Assembly (NCBI GenBank): GCA_017394605.1
Contig: JAFPXU010000009.1
Coordinates: 1 to 46,060 of the forward strand
Direction: 5' to 3'
Length of the DNA stretch: 46,060 nt
DNA from: Clostridia bacterium
Lineage (GTDB): Bacteria > Bacillota_A > Clostridia > Christensenellales > CAG-138
A model generated the notes under the pieces. That model was not told where the DNA came from. It searched no databases and saw nothing but the letters and a program-made list of their open reading frames with translations. Positions 37,147 through 45,856 of this stretch are shown one piece after another. Positions within the stretch are counted from its first letter, which is position 1. Every line of letters begins with the position of its first letter. The position numbers and the translations under genes are program-made.

Positions 37147-38253
37147 TTAGCACAGAGAAGCAATGGCCTGGACGGATATGCAGAGCCCGCGGCCTTCATC
37201 GTTCATTCCCTCCGTCGTTGTTGCGCCGAGTGTGACACAAGTGGGAGAAATACCGGCGGCTTCTGCGAGGCGGCGGGACATTTCGGAAAGATACGGCGCC
37301 ATTTTTGGTTTCTGTGCGATGATGGTCGCGCTGATCTGACGGGGATACAGCTTTTTAGCGGCAAGAAGTGCGACGACTTGCCTTAGCAGCTGAACGCTGT
37401 CCGCCCCCTCATATTCCGGATCCGTGTCGGGGAAGAGATGCCCGATATCCGGCAAACCTCCCGCGCTCAGCAGCGCATCCATGACAGCGTGCGCCAGAAC
37501 ATCAGCATCCGAATGGCCAAGTAAACCCTTTTCATAAGGGATCTCTACGCCGCCAAGAATCAACTTCCGGTTTTCGACAAGGCGATGCGTGTCGAAACCT
37601 ATGCCATATAGGAGAAGACGCCGCTCGGCTCTGGTGAAATCGTCCGGAAAAGTCAGCTTGAAATTATCCTCGCTTCCGGGAACAAAATGCGGAACATTTC
37701 CTGCCAGCATAAAGAGAGCGCAATCATCCGTAGCGGCTTCGGTATGCCCGACATAGGCGTCCCGTATGCTTGCATAATGAAAAGCCTGGGGTGTCTGCAT
37801 CCGCATTAGACCGTCGCGGCTCACGGGTGAGATGCACGAATCGGTTGTGCGGTACACAGTATCGGTGAGGGGAACCGCAGCGATACCGCTTCCGTATTGC
37901 TTTGCGGATTGGATGCAGGCGCGTACGAGATCGGGAGAAACCAGACATCTTGCCGCATCATGGATAACGGCGATATCTCCTTCGGAAGACAGAAGCGCGT
38001 TCCTGACAGAATCACTTCTCGTGGCTCCTCCCGGAACGATATCGTTTGGGATAGGACAATTCAATGCGCGCACAAAACGGTCCGTCGATTCGCTGACAAC
38101 AAAAAGCAGTTTGGTAATGCCGCCCTCTATCAGAGCGTTCATACTGCGTTCAATGGCAGATTTTCCCGCAATCGGCCGCTGAAGCTTGTCAAAACCCATG
38201 CGCTGGGATGAGCCTGCGCACAGAAGAATTCCGACAACGTGTTCATTCCGCAT
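37147..38253 (-). CDS. ispDF: Bifunctional IspD/IspF, MEP-pathway enzyme
   Basis: This 368-residue fusion carries two steps of the MEP isoprenoid pathway. The N-terminal IspD part (about 1-220) makes CDP-methylerythritol: LLCAGSSQRMGFDK (CTP loop), VPGGATRSDSVRNAL, IHDAARCLV and QTPQAFH. The C-terminal IspF part (about 222-368) forms the cyclic diphosphate: GFDTHRL (metal Asp and His), ILGGVEIPYEKGLLGHSDADV, GHLFPDTDP and TTTEGM. No gap or stop separates the halves, so the fusion is real. The ATG lies 11 bases inside the 3' end of the upstream rqcP-like gene, pointing to coupled translation. The intermediate enzyme IspE is not in this window. Confidence 0.96.
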   Translation of the reverse strand: MRNEHVVGILLCAGSSQRMGFDKLQRPIAGKSAIERSMNALIEGGITKLLFVVSESTDRFVRALNCPIPNDIVPGGATRSDSVRNALLSSEGDIAVIHDAARCLVSPDLVRACIQSAKQYGSGIAAVPLTDTVYRTTDSCISPVSRDGLMRMQTPQAFHYASIRDAYVGHTEAATDDCALFMLAGNVPHFVPGSEDNFKLTFPDDFTRAERRLLLYGIGFDTHRLVENRKLILGGVEIPYEKGLLGHSDADVLAHAVMDALLSAGGLPDIGHLFPDTDPEYEGADSVQLLRQVVALLAAKKLYPRQISATIIAQKPKMAPYLSEMSRRLAEAAGISPTCVTLGATTTEGMNDEGRGLCISVQAIASLC

Positions 38254-38512
38254 CCTGGGTCGCCCCGCTTTCTGAAATCACGGTGTACATTTCAGCAGCC
38301 CCGGCTTTTGTCGCGTACTCGGAAATGCTGTCGACGCGGACGGTCATGGATCTGGACCCGAACCGTATTTCGATTACATCTCCGACATTGACGTCGCTGG
38401 AGGGCTTAGCGGTTTTCCCGTTGATGGAAATACGGCCTGCGCCGGCCGCTTCATTTGCGACCGTTCTGCGCTTTATGATTCTGGATATCTTGAGATACTT
38501 ATCAAGGCGCAT
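38243..38512 (-). CDS. rqcP: RqcP/YabO-like S4-domain RNA-binding protein
   Basis: This 89-residue protein consists mainly of an S4 RNA-binding domain (MRLDKYLKISRIIKRRTVANE, AGRISINGKTAKPSSDVNVGD). It matches RqcP (YabO) of Firmicutes, which stabilises tRNA on the 50S subunit during RqcH-driven alanine tailing of stalled nascent chains. E. coli Hsp15 is a relative. ATG 38512 has CAGGAGT six bases upstream; the frame is open to 38863 but the upstream part reads through the thiT riboswitch and is not coding. It overlaps ispDF by 11 bases. RqcH is not in the window. Confidence 0.86.
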   Translation of the reverse strand: MRLDKYLKISRIIKRRTVANEAAGAGRISINGKTAKPSSDVNVGDVIEIRFGSRSMTVRVDSISEYATKAGAAEMYTVISESGATQDAE

Positions 38513-38544
38513 ACATATACTCCTGAAAATAAATGCTTTTTTCA

Positions 38545-38574
38545 ATCGTATGAGGAAAAGAGCATGATTGTCAA
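38545..38574 (-). promoter_or_regulatory. Promoter of rqcP-ispDF
   Basis: On the minus strand, consensus TTGACA (38569-38574), 18 bases, TACGAT (38545-38550). Its -35 shares five bases with the -35 of the opposite thiT promoter. Confidence 0.6.
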
Positions 38575-38596
38575 GTTGCCTTCCTGGTGCTATGAT
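38568..38596 (+). promoter_or_regulatory. Promoter of the thiT riboswitch transcript
   Basis: TTGTCA (38568-38573), exactly 17 bases, TATGAT (38591-38596). Transcription would begin near 38603, the first base of the riboswitch P1 stem. Confidence 0.6.
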
Positions 38597-38603
38597 TGGT
38601 ATT

Positions 38604-38684
38604 GTCACGGGGGCGCCCGCCGATGGCGGCGGGCTGAGAGGTACTCCTGGAACCTGTTGGGTCATGCCAGCGCAGGAAAGTGAC
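38604..38684 (+). ncRNA. TPP riboswitch (THI element)
   Basis: This is the aptamer for thiamine pyrophosphate. P1 is GTCAC (38604-38608) with GTGAC (38680-38684). The conserved GGGCTGAGAG of the pyrimidine-sensor side and ACCTGTTGGGTCATGCCAGCG plus AGGAAAGTG of the pyrophosphate side are present, with a GC-rich P3 (GCCCGCC/GGCGGGC) between. A terminator follows before thiT, so TPP should switch transcription off. Confidence 0.95.
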
Positions 38685-38703
38685 ACATAAGAGTGTTCAT
38701 TTG

Positions 38704-38729
38704 ACGGTGCTGAGAAGCACCGTTTTTTT
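38704..38729 (+). terminator. Riboswitch-controlled terminator upstream of thiT
   Basis: An 8-bp stem ACGGTGCT/AGCACCGT (38704-38711 with 38716-38723) and seven T. It lies 20 bases after the aptamer and 18 before the start codon. Confidence 0.9.
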
Positions 38730-38746
38730 GTAAGGGAGAAAGAAAG

Positions 38747-39400
38747 ATGAAATTTAAATTGTTTGAGAAATTGGCTTCTCTGGAGGGGCTGGACCTTATT
38801 ATGCTGATCATTGCCGCGGCTCTGTTCGTGGTGATACTGTTCTTCGCAGTGAAATACCGCCAAAACTTAAAGAACCGCAGCAGCAAGATCAATACAACGA
38901 GGGCCTTGGTTTACGGCGCGCTGTGCCTTACACTTTCATTTGTTCTGTCATATATTAAGCTGTTTTCCATGCCGTTAGGCGGATCCATTACGCTTGCATC
39001 CATGCTTCCTCTCATGATGTATGCGTCTGCATTCGGGCCGTTTTACGGTTTTGCTGCTGCATTCGCGTATGCTTTGCTGCAGATTATCCAGGGCGCATGG
39101 ATCGTGCATCCGGTTCAGTTCATACTGGATTACTTCGTGGCGTTTACGTGCCTCGGCCTTCCGAGCCTGTTCCGCGACAAACTGACGCTCGGAGTGATTG
39201 TCGCCGGGTTCTCGCGCATGCTTGTTTCGACGGTATCCGGAGCGATTTTCTTTGCGGACAGCGGGCTGGATTACGGTTTTGCTAATCCGTGGACCTATTC
39301 ATTCCTTTATAACATGCTGACGATCGGAGTGGACACCTTGATCTGCGCAGGCATTTCCCTCATACCCGCGATTAAAAAACTGAGGAAAAGCATGTGCTGA
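38747..39400 (+). CDS. thiT: Thiamine transporter ThiT (ECF S component)
   Basis: ThiT is the substrate-binding S component that, with the shared EcfA-EcfA'-EcfT module, imports thiamine. The 217-residue product is longer than the usual 180-190. An extra N-terminal helix (LIMLIIAAALFVVILFFAVKY, about 17-37) precedes the family core, which begins at TTRALVYGALCLTLSF. Thiamine-binding segments are LFSMPLGGSITLASMLPL and WIVHPVQFILDY. The preceding TPP riboswitch confirms the assignment. SD GGGAG is nine bases upstream of ATG. The ECF module genes are not in the window. Confidence 0.93.
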   Translation: MKFKLFEKLASLEGLDLIMLIIAAALFVVILFFAVKYRQNLKNRSSKINTTRALVYGALCLTLSFVLSYIKLFSMPLGGSITLASMLPLMMYASAFGPFYGFAAAFAYALLQIIQGAWIVHPVQFILDYFVAFTCLGLPSLFRDKLTLGVIVAGFSRMLVSTVSGAIFFADSGLDYGFANPWTYSFLYNMLTIGVDTLICAGISLIPAIKKLRKSMC

Positions 39401-39401
39401 A

Positions 39402-39431
39402 TTGAAAACTGCATATTCGCTGGGATATAAT
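39402..39431 (+). promoter_or_regulatory. argS promoter
   Basis: TTGAAA (39402-39407), 18 bases, TATAAT (39426-39431), directly after the thiT stop. The leader is about 30 bases, with no T-box. Confidence 0.65.
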
Positions 39432-39466
39432 ACAAGGCAGACTTAATTGTAAGGAAGACTTGTAGG

Positions 39467-41152
39467 ATGTTTAAGGCAGAGATTGCAAAAGCGCTTGCGG
39501 AGAAGATTGAACTTGATGCCTCCGCGGTTGAAGATATGCTGGAGATCCCGCCCAATCCCGAACTAGGGGATTATGCGTTCCCGTGCTTTCGGCTTGCGAA
39601 GACCATGCGGAAAGCCCCTGCGCTGATTGCGGCGGAACTGGCCGGGACGGTCAGAAAACCAAAATGTGTCGAAAAGGTGCTGTCGGCGGGCGGATATGTG
39701 AATTTCGTGCTTGACCGGGGTTTCCAGGCAAAATCCGTACTGGAAAAAATCAAAACCGACGGAAAGAACTATGGGGGAAGCAGCGAAGGCGGCGGAAGGA
39801 ATGTCTGTATCGACTATTCCTCCGTGAATATCGCAAAGCCTCTTCATATAGGACATCTTCCGTCGACGGTCATCGGAAATTCTCTCTACCGCATTTTTGA
39901 GCACATGGGATACAACTCCGTCGGGATCAACCATCTTGGCGACTGGGGAACCCAGTTCGGCAAGATGATTGTCGCGTACCGGCTCTGGGGAAGCAGAGAA
40001 TCGGTCGAAGCAGGCGGAGTAGATGAACTTGTCAAGCTTTATGTCAGATTTCACCAAGAGGCTGAAAATGATGAAAGCCTGAACGATCAGGCGCGTTCAT
40101 GGTTCAGAAAGATCGAGGAAAACGATCCTGAAGCCATGGACCTTTTCAGCTGGTTCAAAGAGATTACCCTGAAAGAAGTTCAGGAAGTCTTCGACATGAT
40201 GGGGATCCGTTTCGACAGTTATGCCGGCGAAAGCTTCTATAATGACAAAATGGACCGCGTTGTGGATGAACTGCGTGAGAAACACCTTCTGATCAAGGAC
40301 CAGGGCGCGCAGATTGTTGATCTTTCCGACTATAAGATGCCCCCGTGCATTATTCTCCGCTCCGATGGAGCAACACTGTACGCAACCAGAGATATTGCCG
40401 CGGCGCTGTACAGAAAAGACACATACGATTTCGCGAAATGTCTTTACGTTGTCGCCTATCAGCAGAACCTGCATTTCAGACAATGGTTCAAAGTAGTGGA
40501 GCTGATGGGGTATGAATGGGCAAAAGATCTGACGCATGTGGCGTTTGGCATGGTTTCCGGCACGGAGGGAGCGTTCTCGACACGCAAGGGAAACATGGTT
40601 AAGCTTCGCGACGTATTGCAGGCGTCCATCGATAAAACAAGAGCGATTATCCGCGAGAAAAGTCCCGATTTGGAAGACGCTGACGGAATCGCAAAAGAGG
40701 TCGGGATCGGAGCGCTGGTTTGGAGCATGCTGTACAACGGAAGAATCAAGGATGTTGTATTCGACTGGGATACTATCCTGAACTTCGACGGAGAAACGGG
40801 ACCGTATGTGCAATATACGCACGCAAGGGCGTGCTCGGTTCTTCGGAAGGCAAAACCGGAAGGCACCCCGGACTACAGCCTGCTGTGCGATGACGAAAGC
40901 AGAGCGCTGATCGCAGCGCTTGGCGCGTTTCCTGAAGCTGTTCGCGAAGCTGCGGAGAAATACGAGCCGTACCTTGTTTCGAGAGCCGTCATGCAGATCT
41001 GCCAGACATTCAACCGTTTTTACTATGAACAGCGTATCATGACGGAGGATGCGGCGCTTCGAAACGCAAGGTTGACACTGACGGAAGCAGCGCGGGATGT
41101 CATCGCGATCGGATTGAATTTAATCGGGCTTTCTGCCCCGGAAAGGATGTAA
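39467..41152 (+). CDS. argS: Arginyl-tRNA synthetase
   Basis: ArgRS is a class I synthetase needing tRNA for amino-acid activation. The product is 561 residues, normal for bacteria. The N-terminal Add-1 domain ends near NFVLDRGF. The HIGH region is SSVNIAKPLHIGHLPSTVIG; the KMSKS counterpart is FSTRKGNMV. The C-terminal DALR anticodon-binding domain includes QYTHARACSVLRKA and ends FNRFYYEQRI...LIGLSAPERM. AAGGAAG lies about ten bases upstream of ATG. serS begins eight bases after its stop. Confidence 0.97.
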   Translation: MFKAEIAKALAEKIELDASAVEDMLEIPPNPELGDYAFPCFRLAKTMRKAPALIAAELAGTVRKPKCVEKVLSAGGYVNFVLDRGFQAKSVLEKIKTDGKNYGGSSEGGGRNVCIDYSSVNIAKPLHIGHLPSTVIGNSLYRIFEHMGYNSVGINHLGDWGTQFGKMIVAYRLWGSRESVEAGGVDELVKLYVRFHQEAENDESLNDQARSWFRKIEENDPEAMDLFSWFKEITLKEVQEVFDMMGIRFDSYAGESFYNDKMDRVVDELREKHLLIKDQGAQIVDLSDYKMPPCIILRSDGATLYATRDIAAALYRKDTYDFAKCLYVVAYQQNLHFRQWFKVVELMGYEWAKDLTHVAFGMVSGTEGAFSTRKGNMVKLRDVLQASIDKTRAIIREKSPDLEDADGIAKEVGIGALVWSMLYNGRIKDVVFDWDTILNFDGETGPYVQYTHARACSVLRKAKPEGTPDYSLLCDDESRALIAALGAFPEAVREAAEKYEPYLVSRAVMQICQTFNRFYYEQRIMTEDAALRNARLTLTEAARDVIAIGLNLIGLSAPERM

Positions 41153-41160
41153 ATTTCAGT

Positions 41161-42441
41161 ATGATAGACATCAAACTGATCAGAGAAAACCCTGAACTGG
41201 TTAAGGAAAATATCAGAAAAAAGTATCAGGATGAGAAGCTCATCCTTGTTGATGAGGTAGTGGAGCTGGATTTGGAACTTCGGAAGGCTATCAAGAAGGG
41301 AGACGACCTTCGCAACTTCAGAACGGTCACAAGCAAGGAGATCGGAAAGCTGATGGCCGCAGGAGAGCGGGAAAAAGCGGAGGAAACGAAGAAAAAAGTC
41401 ACGGCGATCGCGGATGAAATGGCAGCGCTGGATACAAAGCGGGAAGAGCTTTCCGCTGAGATCCGGAAGAGAATGCTGGTGATCCCGAACATAATCGATC
41501 CGGAAGTTCCGATCGGACGGGATGACACGGAAAATGTTGAGATCGAGCGGTTCGGTGAACCGGTTGTTCCGGATTATGAAATTCCCTATCATGCGGAGAT
41601 CATGGAGAGACTCTCGGGGCTGGATCTGGACAGCGCCAGAAAAACGTCCGGAAACGGGTTCTATTATCTGAAGGGAGACATTGCAAGACTCCATTCGGCG
41701 GTGCTCTCCTACGCGCGTGACTTTATGATCGATCGAGGCTTTACCTACTGCATCCCTCCGTATATGATTCGATCCAATGTCGTGACGGGAGTTATGAGCT
41801 TTTCCGAGATGGAAGACATGATGTATAAAATCGAGGGAGAAGATCTTTACCTGATCGGAACGAGCGAACACTCTATGATCGGGAGCTTTATAGACAGATT
41901 TCTGGAGGAAAGCGAGCTTCCCCAGTGCCTTACCAGCTATTCCCCGTGCTTCAGAAAGGAAGTAGGCGCACATGGTATCGAAGAGAGAGGCGTTTACAGA
42001 ATTCATCAGTTTGAAAAGCAGGAAATGGTCGTTGTCTGTCTGCCGGAAGAGAGCAGGACATGGTTTGACAAAATGTGGAAGATAACGGTTGACTTCTTCC
42101 GCACTCTGGATATTCCGGTAAGAACGCTGGAATGCTGCTCGGGCGATCTGGCGGATCTGAAGGTCAGGAGTCTTGATGTTGAAGCATGGTCTCCAAGACA
42201 GAAGAAGTATTTTGAAGTTGGGAGCTGCAGCAATCTCGGAGACGCGCAGGCACGCCGCCTTGGCATACGTGTTCGGAACAAGGCAAAGGGGAATTATTAT
42301 CCGCACACATTGAACAACACGGTTGTTGCGCCGCCCCGCATGCTGATAGCGTTTCTTGAGAACAATCTGAACGAAGACGGAACGATCCGCATCCCCGAAG
42401 CGCTGAGACCGTATATGGGTGGAAAGACGCAGATCGGTTGA
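41161..42441 (+). CDS. serS: Seryl-tRNA synthetase
   Basis: SerRS is a class IIa homodimer. The product is 426 residues. The long N-terminal coiled-coil arm that grips the tRNA-Ser extra arm spans about 25-105 (rich in E/K/R). Motif 2 is FRKEVGAHGIEERGVYRIHQF, with SSCSN-like EVGSCSNLGDAQARRL after it. Motif 3 reads TLNNTVVAPPRMLIAFLENN where most bacterial enzymes have LNGSGLAVGRT; the essential Arg is kept. It follows argS by eight bases and is probably co-transcribed. No terminator was seen after it; the ileS promoter starts four bases past the stop. Confidence 0.96.
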   Translation: MIDIKLIRENPELVKENIRKKYQDEKLILVDEVVELDLELRKAIKKGDDLRNFRTVTSKEIGKLMAAGEREKAEETKKKVTAIADEMAALDTKREELSAEIRKRMLVIPNIIDPEVPIGRDDTENVEIERFGEPVVPDYEIPYHAEIMERLSGLDLDSARKTSGNGFYYLKGDIARLHSAVLSYARDFMIDRGFTYCIPPYMIRSNVVTGVMSFSEMEDMMYKIEGEDLYLIGTSEHSMIGSFIDRFLEESELPQCLTSYSPCFRKEVGAHGIEERGVYRIHQFEKQEMVVVCLPEESRTWFDKMWKITVDFFRTLDIPVRTLECCSGDLADLKVRSLDVEAWSPRQKKYFEVGSCSNLGDAQARRLGIRVRNKAKGNYYPHTLNNTVVAPPRMLIAFLENNLNEDGTIRIPEALRPYMGGKTQIG

Positions 42442-42444
42442 TTC

Positions 42445-42473
42445 TTTACAAACGATCCTGTTACGGCTATAAT
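42445..42473 (+). promoter_or_regulatory. Promoter of the ileS T-box transcript
   Basis: TTTACA (42445-42450), exactly 17 bases, TATAAT (42468-42473). The predicted start is near 42480. Confidence 0.75.
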
Positions 42474-42479
42474 GGGGCA

Positions 42480-42714
42480 GTAAACCTAGGAACGGGACAA
42501 ACAGCAGGATACAACCCGGAAAAAGCGAGCCGTAGTCGGTGAAAGACGGACCGGAGTGACCTGTATGCATCACCCGCGAGGGCGCTTCTGAAGATAGTAG
42601 GAAACGACGTGTACTCACGTTACAGAGCAAGAGCGGGCAGACATGTTCTGCCAAACAGGGTGGTACCGCGGAAATTATGCTTTTCGTCCCATTTGAGGGA
42701 CGAAAAGTTTTTTT
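42480..42714 (+). ncRNA. T-box leader of ileS, isoleucine specifier
   Basis: This tRNA-sensing riboregulator has the T-box core AGGGTGGTACCGCG at 42657-42670, the hallmark that pairs with an uncharged tRNA acceptor end. An AGTA loop-E element near 42479 and a likely specifier ATC at 42569-42571 (in GCATCACC) face each other in stem I, agreeing with the downstream ileS. The terminator stem CTTTTCGTCCC/GGGACGAAAAG (42680-42690 with 42697-42707) is followed by seven T; the antiterminator is its alternative. Uncharged tRNA-Ile should allow read-through. Confidence 0.94.
42680..42714 (+). terminator. T-box terminator upstream of ileS
   Basis: An 11-bp stem, 6-base loop and seven T. It overlaps the region downstream of the T-box core, as required for the switch. 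Confidence 0.93.
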
Positions 42715-42736
42715 ATTGATTTATGGAGGAGACAGA

Positions 42737-45700
42737 ATGTACAAAAAAGTATCGACGGACATGAATTTTGTGCCCAGAGAAAAAGAGATCCTTGATTTTT
42801 GGAAGGAAAATCAGGTGTTTGAAAAGAGCGTGGAGCTTCGGAAAGGCGCGCCGACTTATACGTTCTTTGACGGACCTCCTACGGCGAACGGACGTCCGCA
42901 CATCGGTCATGTTGAAACAAGAGCCATTAAGGACTTGATTCCCCGGTACCGGACTATGAAGGGATATGATGTTCTGAGAAAGGCGGGCTGGGATACGCAT
43001 GGGCTTCCTGTCGAGCTGGAAGTGGAGCGGAACCTTGGACTGGACGGGAAGGAACAGATCGAGCGGTACGGAGTTGAACCATTCGTCGAAGAATGCAAAA
43101 AGTCCGTTTGGAAGTATAAAACCGAATGGGAGCAGATGTCAGACCGTGTCGCGTTCTGGGCGGACATGAAAGATCCGTATATCACATACGACAACAACTA
43201 TATCGAGTCAGAATGGTGGGCGCTCAAGAAGATCCATGAGAAGGGGTTGTTGTACAAGGGATATAAAATTGTTCCTTACTGCCCGCGCTGCGGAACAGCT
43301 CTGGCCAGCCATGAGGTTGCGCAGGGATATAAGGACGTCAAGGAAACATCCGCCATCGCAAAGTTCTATCTTGACGAAGAACCGGATGTAGCGGTGCTCG
43401 CATGGACCACAACCCCTTGGACGCTTCCCTCCAACACCGGTCTTTGTGTCAATGCTGCTTTTGAATATGCTTATGTCGAGCAGGACGGGAACAAGTATCT
43501 GCTTGCGGAAGCGCTGATCGGTCAGGTTCTCGGTGATAATGTCCGGGTACTGAAAAAAGTGATGGGTGCCGATCTTGTCGGAAAGACATACAGGCCGCTG
43601 TTCGATCTGCCGGTAAATTTCAGAGGTAAGATCGGGTACAGAATCGTAGCCGATGATTATGTAACGCTGGATGCCGGAACAGGGATCGTCCATATTGCGC
43701 TTGCGTTTGGTGAAGACGACAACCGCGTAGGACAGGCATACGATCTTCCGTTCCTTCAGTTGGTTGATACCAGAGGTCGTATGTGCGGCGGAACGCCTTT
43801 TGACGGCGTGTTTGTCAAAGACGCGGATTCCATGGTTCTGGATTATCTGCAGCAGAAGGGAACGCTTTTTGCTGCATTGCCCTTCGAGCACAGCTATCCG
43901 TTTTGCTGGCGCTGCGACACCCCTCTGATTTACTATGCCCGCGAAAGCTGGTTCATCAAAATGACGCAGGTCAAGGACAAGCTGATCCGCTTTAACAGGA
44001 GCATCAACTGGATCCCGGACAACATCAAGGAAGGCCGAATGGGCAACTTCCTGGAAGGAGTTATCGACTGGGGACTCAGCCGCGAACGCTACTGGGGAAC
44101 GCCGCTTCCTGTCTGGACCTGCGAATGCGGGTGCACCCACGTGATCGGCAGCCGGGAAGAGCTTAAGCGGATGAGCAGAAACTGTCCGGACGATATCGAA
44201 CTTCACAAGCCGTATATCGATCAGGTGGATGTGATCTGTCCTGAATGCGGAAAGATCATGAAGCGTGAACCCGTGGTGCTGGACTGCTGGTTTGATTCCG
44301 GATCCATGCCGTTCGCACAGTGGCATTATCCTTTTGAGAACAAGGAGATATTTGAAAAACGTTATCCGGCGGATTTCATATCGGAAGCGATCGATCAGAC
44401 ACGCGGATGGTTCTACACGCTGTTGGCCATTTCGACATGCTTGTTTGATGAACCGGCGTTTAAGAACTGTGTTGTCATGGGCCATGTCCAGGATATGGAC
44501 GGCCGTAAGATGTCAAAGCATCTCGGGAACGTTGTCGATCCGTGGTCGGTTCTCGACAGGCAGGGCGCGGACGCTGTCAGATGGTATTTCTATTCTTCCA
44601 GCATGCCGTGGCTTCCCTGCAGATTCTCCGGCGAAGCGGTTTCGGAAACGCAGCGGAAGTACATGGGAACACTTTGGAATACCTATGCGTTCTATGTATT
44701 ATATGCGGATATCGACGGTTTCGATCCGACCAAGTATTCGCTAAAAGACTGCGTCCTTTCCGAAATGGATAAATGGGTGCTGTCCAGACTCAACACGCTG
44801 ATCGCCGGCGTTGACAGCGATCTTGAGAACTTCCGCATCACGGAAGCGGCAAGAGATATGCAGGACTTTGTGGATGAACTATCAAACTGGTATGTACGCC
44901 GCTGCAGGGACCGTTACTGGGGAAGCGAAGAGACGCCCGACAAGATTTCGGCGTATATGACTCTCTATACGGTTCTTGAAACGATGGCGCGTCTTTCTGC
45001 CCCGTTTACGCCGTTCATGTCCGAGCAGATCTATCAGAACATAGTCCGTTCGGTCGACAAGAATGCACCGCTGTCCGTTCACTTCTGTGAGTATCCCGTA
45101 TCGGACCAGTCAAGAATTGATCCGGATCTCGAGCAAAACATGGCAAAGGTTCTTGAACTGGTGACGCTCGGCAGGGCAGCCAGAAATGAATCGAACATGA
45201 AAATCAGACAGCCGCTTCCAGAGATGTTTGTTCAGGGAGAGGCGATGGAAGACGAGTTCACCGCCATCATTTCTGAAGAGCTGAACGTGAAAGCGGTTCA
45301 CTTCGTGGAAGATGCATCCGGATTCATTTCCTACAAGGTCAAGCCGCAGCTCAGAACGCTCGGTCCGCGCTACGGGAAACTCCTTTCGGCAATCAGCGCT
45401 CACCTTGCGGAGGAAGGAACGGGAGATCGTGTGGTCGAGGCAACAACTGGAGGCGGAAAGTACAAGGTGACGCTGAGCGGTACAGAAATCGAGCTGTCTG
45501 CGGAAGATGTGCTGGTATCCGCACAGCAGAAGGAAGGATATGTCAGCGCGACCGACAATGGAACGACGATTGTTCTGAACACGAACCTGACGCAGGAACT
45601 GATTGAAGAAGGCTTTGCAAGAGAACTGGTATCAAAGCTTCAGACGATGCGCAAAGAAGCGGGATTTGAAGTTGCCGATCATATAACCGTCTCCTTCTCC

Positions 45701-45856
45701 GGAAACGACAGAATCGGAGCGATTCTTGAAAAATATGGCGAACGGATCCTGAAAGATGTTCTCGGAGATAGTCTGACGGAAGGACAGCCTGAAGGTTATG
45801 TAAAGGAATGGAACATCAACGGAGAAACCGTAACGCTCGGAGTGAAAAAAGCATGA
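42737..45856 (+). CDS. ileS: Isoleucyl-tRNA synthetase, eukaryote-like (IleS2) type
   Basis: IleRS is a class I synthetase with an editing domain that removes mischarged Val. The product is 1039 residues. The HIGH motif is in PPTANGRPHIGHVETRAIK, the editing-domain entry in TTPWTLPSNTGLCVN and the KMSKS motif in DGRKMSKHLGNVVDPWSV. Length above 1000, the phrase WDTHGLPVELEVE, DMKDPYITYDNNYIESEWWALKKI and the absence of a C-terminal zinc finger place it with IleS2 enzymes, which are commonly insensitive to mupirocin. That phenotype is inferred only. ATG 42737 has GGAGGA upstream; the longer frame starts inside the T-box terminator and is rejected. The stop overlaps the next gene's ATG (ATGA). 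Confidence 0.96.
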   Translation: MYKKVSTDMNFVPREKEILDFWKENQVFEKSVELRKGAPTYTFFDGPPTANGRPHIGHVETRAIKDLIPRYRTMKGYDVLRKAGWDTHGLPVELEVERNLGLDGKEQIERYGVEPFVEECKKSVWKYKTEWEQMSDRVAFWADMKDPYITYDNNYIESEWWALKKIHEKGLLYKGYKIVPYCPRCGTALASHEVAQGYKDVKETSAIAKFYLDEEPDVAVLAWTTTPWTLPSNTGLCVNAAFEYAYVEQDGNKYLLAEALIGQVLGDNVRVLKKVMGADLVGKTYRPLFDLPVNFRGKIGYRIVADDYVTLDAGTGIVHIALAFGEDDNRVGQAYDLPFLQLVDTRGRMCGGTPFDGVFVKDADSMVLDYLQQKGTLFAALPFEHSYPFCWRCDTPLIYYARESWFIKMTQVKDKLIRFNRSINWIPDNIKEGRMGNFLEGVIDWGLSRERYWGTPLPVWTCECGCTHVIGSREELKRMSRNCPDDIELHKPYIDQVDVICPECGKIMKREPVVLDCWFDSGSMPFAQWHYPFENKEIFEKRYPADFISEAIDQTRGWFYTLLAISTCLFDEPAFKNCVVMGHVQDMDGRKMSKHLGNVVDPWSVLDRQGADAVRWYFYSSSMPWLPCRFSGEAVSETQRKYMGTLWNTYAFYVLYADIDGFDPTKYSLKDCVLSEMDKWVLSRLNTLIAGVDSDLENFRITEAARDMQDFVDELSNWYVRRCRDRYWGSEETPDKISAYMTLYTVLETMARLSAPFTPFMSEQIYQNIVRSVDKNAPLSVHFCEYPVSDQSRIDPDLEQNMAKVLELVTLGRAARNESNMKIRQPLPEMFVQGEAMEDEFTAIISEELNVKAVHFVEDASGFISYKVKPQLRTLGPRYGKLLSAISAHLAEEGTGDRVVEATTGGGKYKVTLSGTEIELSAEDVLVSAQQKEGYVSATDNGTTIVLNTNLTQELIEEGFARELVSKLQTMRKEAGFEVADHITVSFSGNDRIGAILEKYGERILKDVLGDSLTEGQPEGYVKEWNINGETVTLGVKKA

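Noticed and set aside
42301..42380. Aberrant motif 3 in SerS (APPRML for AVGRTL)
   Set aside because: The essential Arg is kept and the rest of the protein is normal, so this looks like ordinary lineage variation.
41023..42654. Open frame of 543 codons on the minus strand opposite serS and the ileS leader
   Set aside because: It covers the T-box RNA and serS in antisense, lacks motifs and an SD, and resembles an antisense translation of charged coding sequence.
43208..44485. Open frame of 425 codons opposite ileS
   Set aside because: Antisense shadow of a certain gene, without domain signatures.
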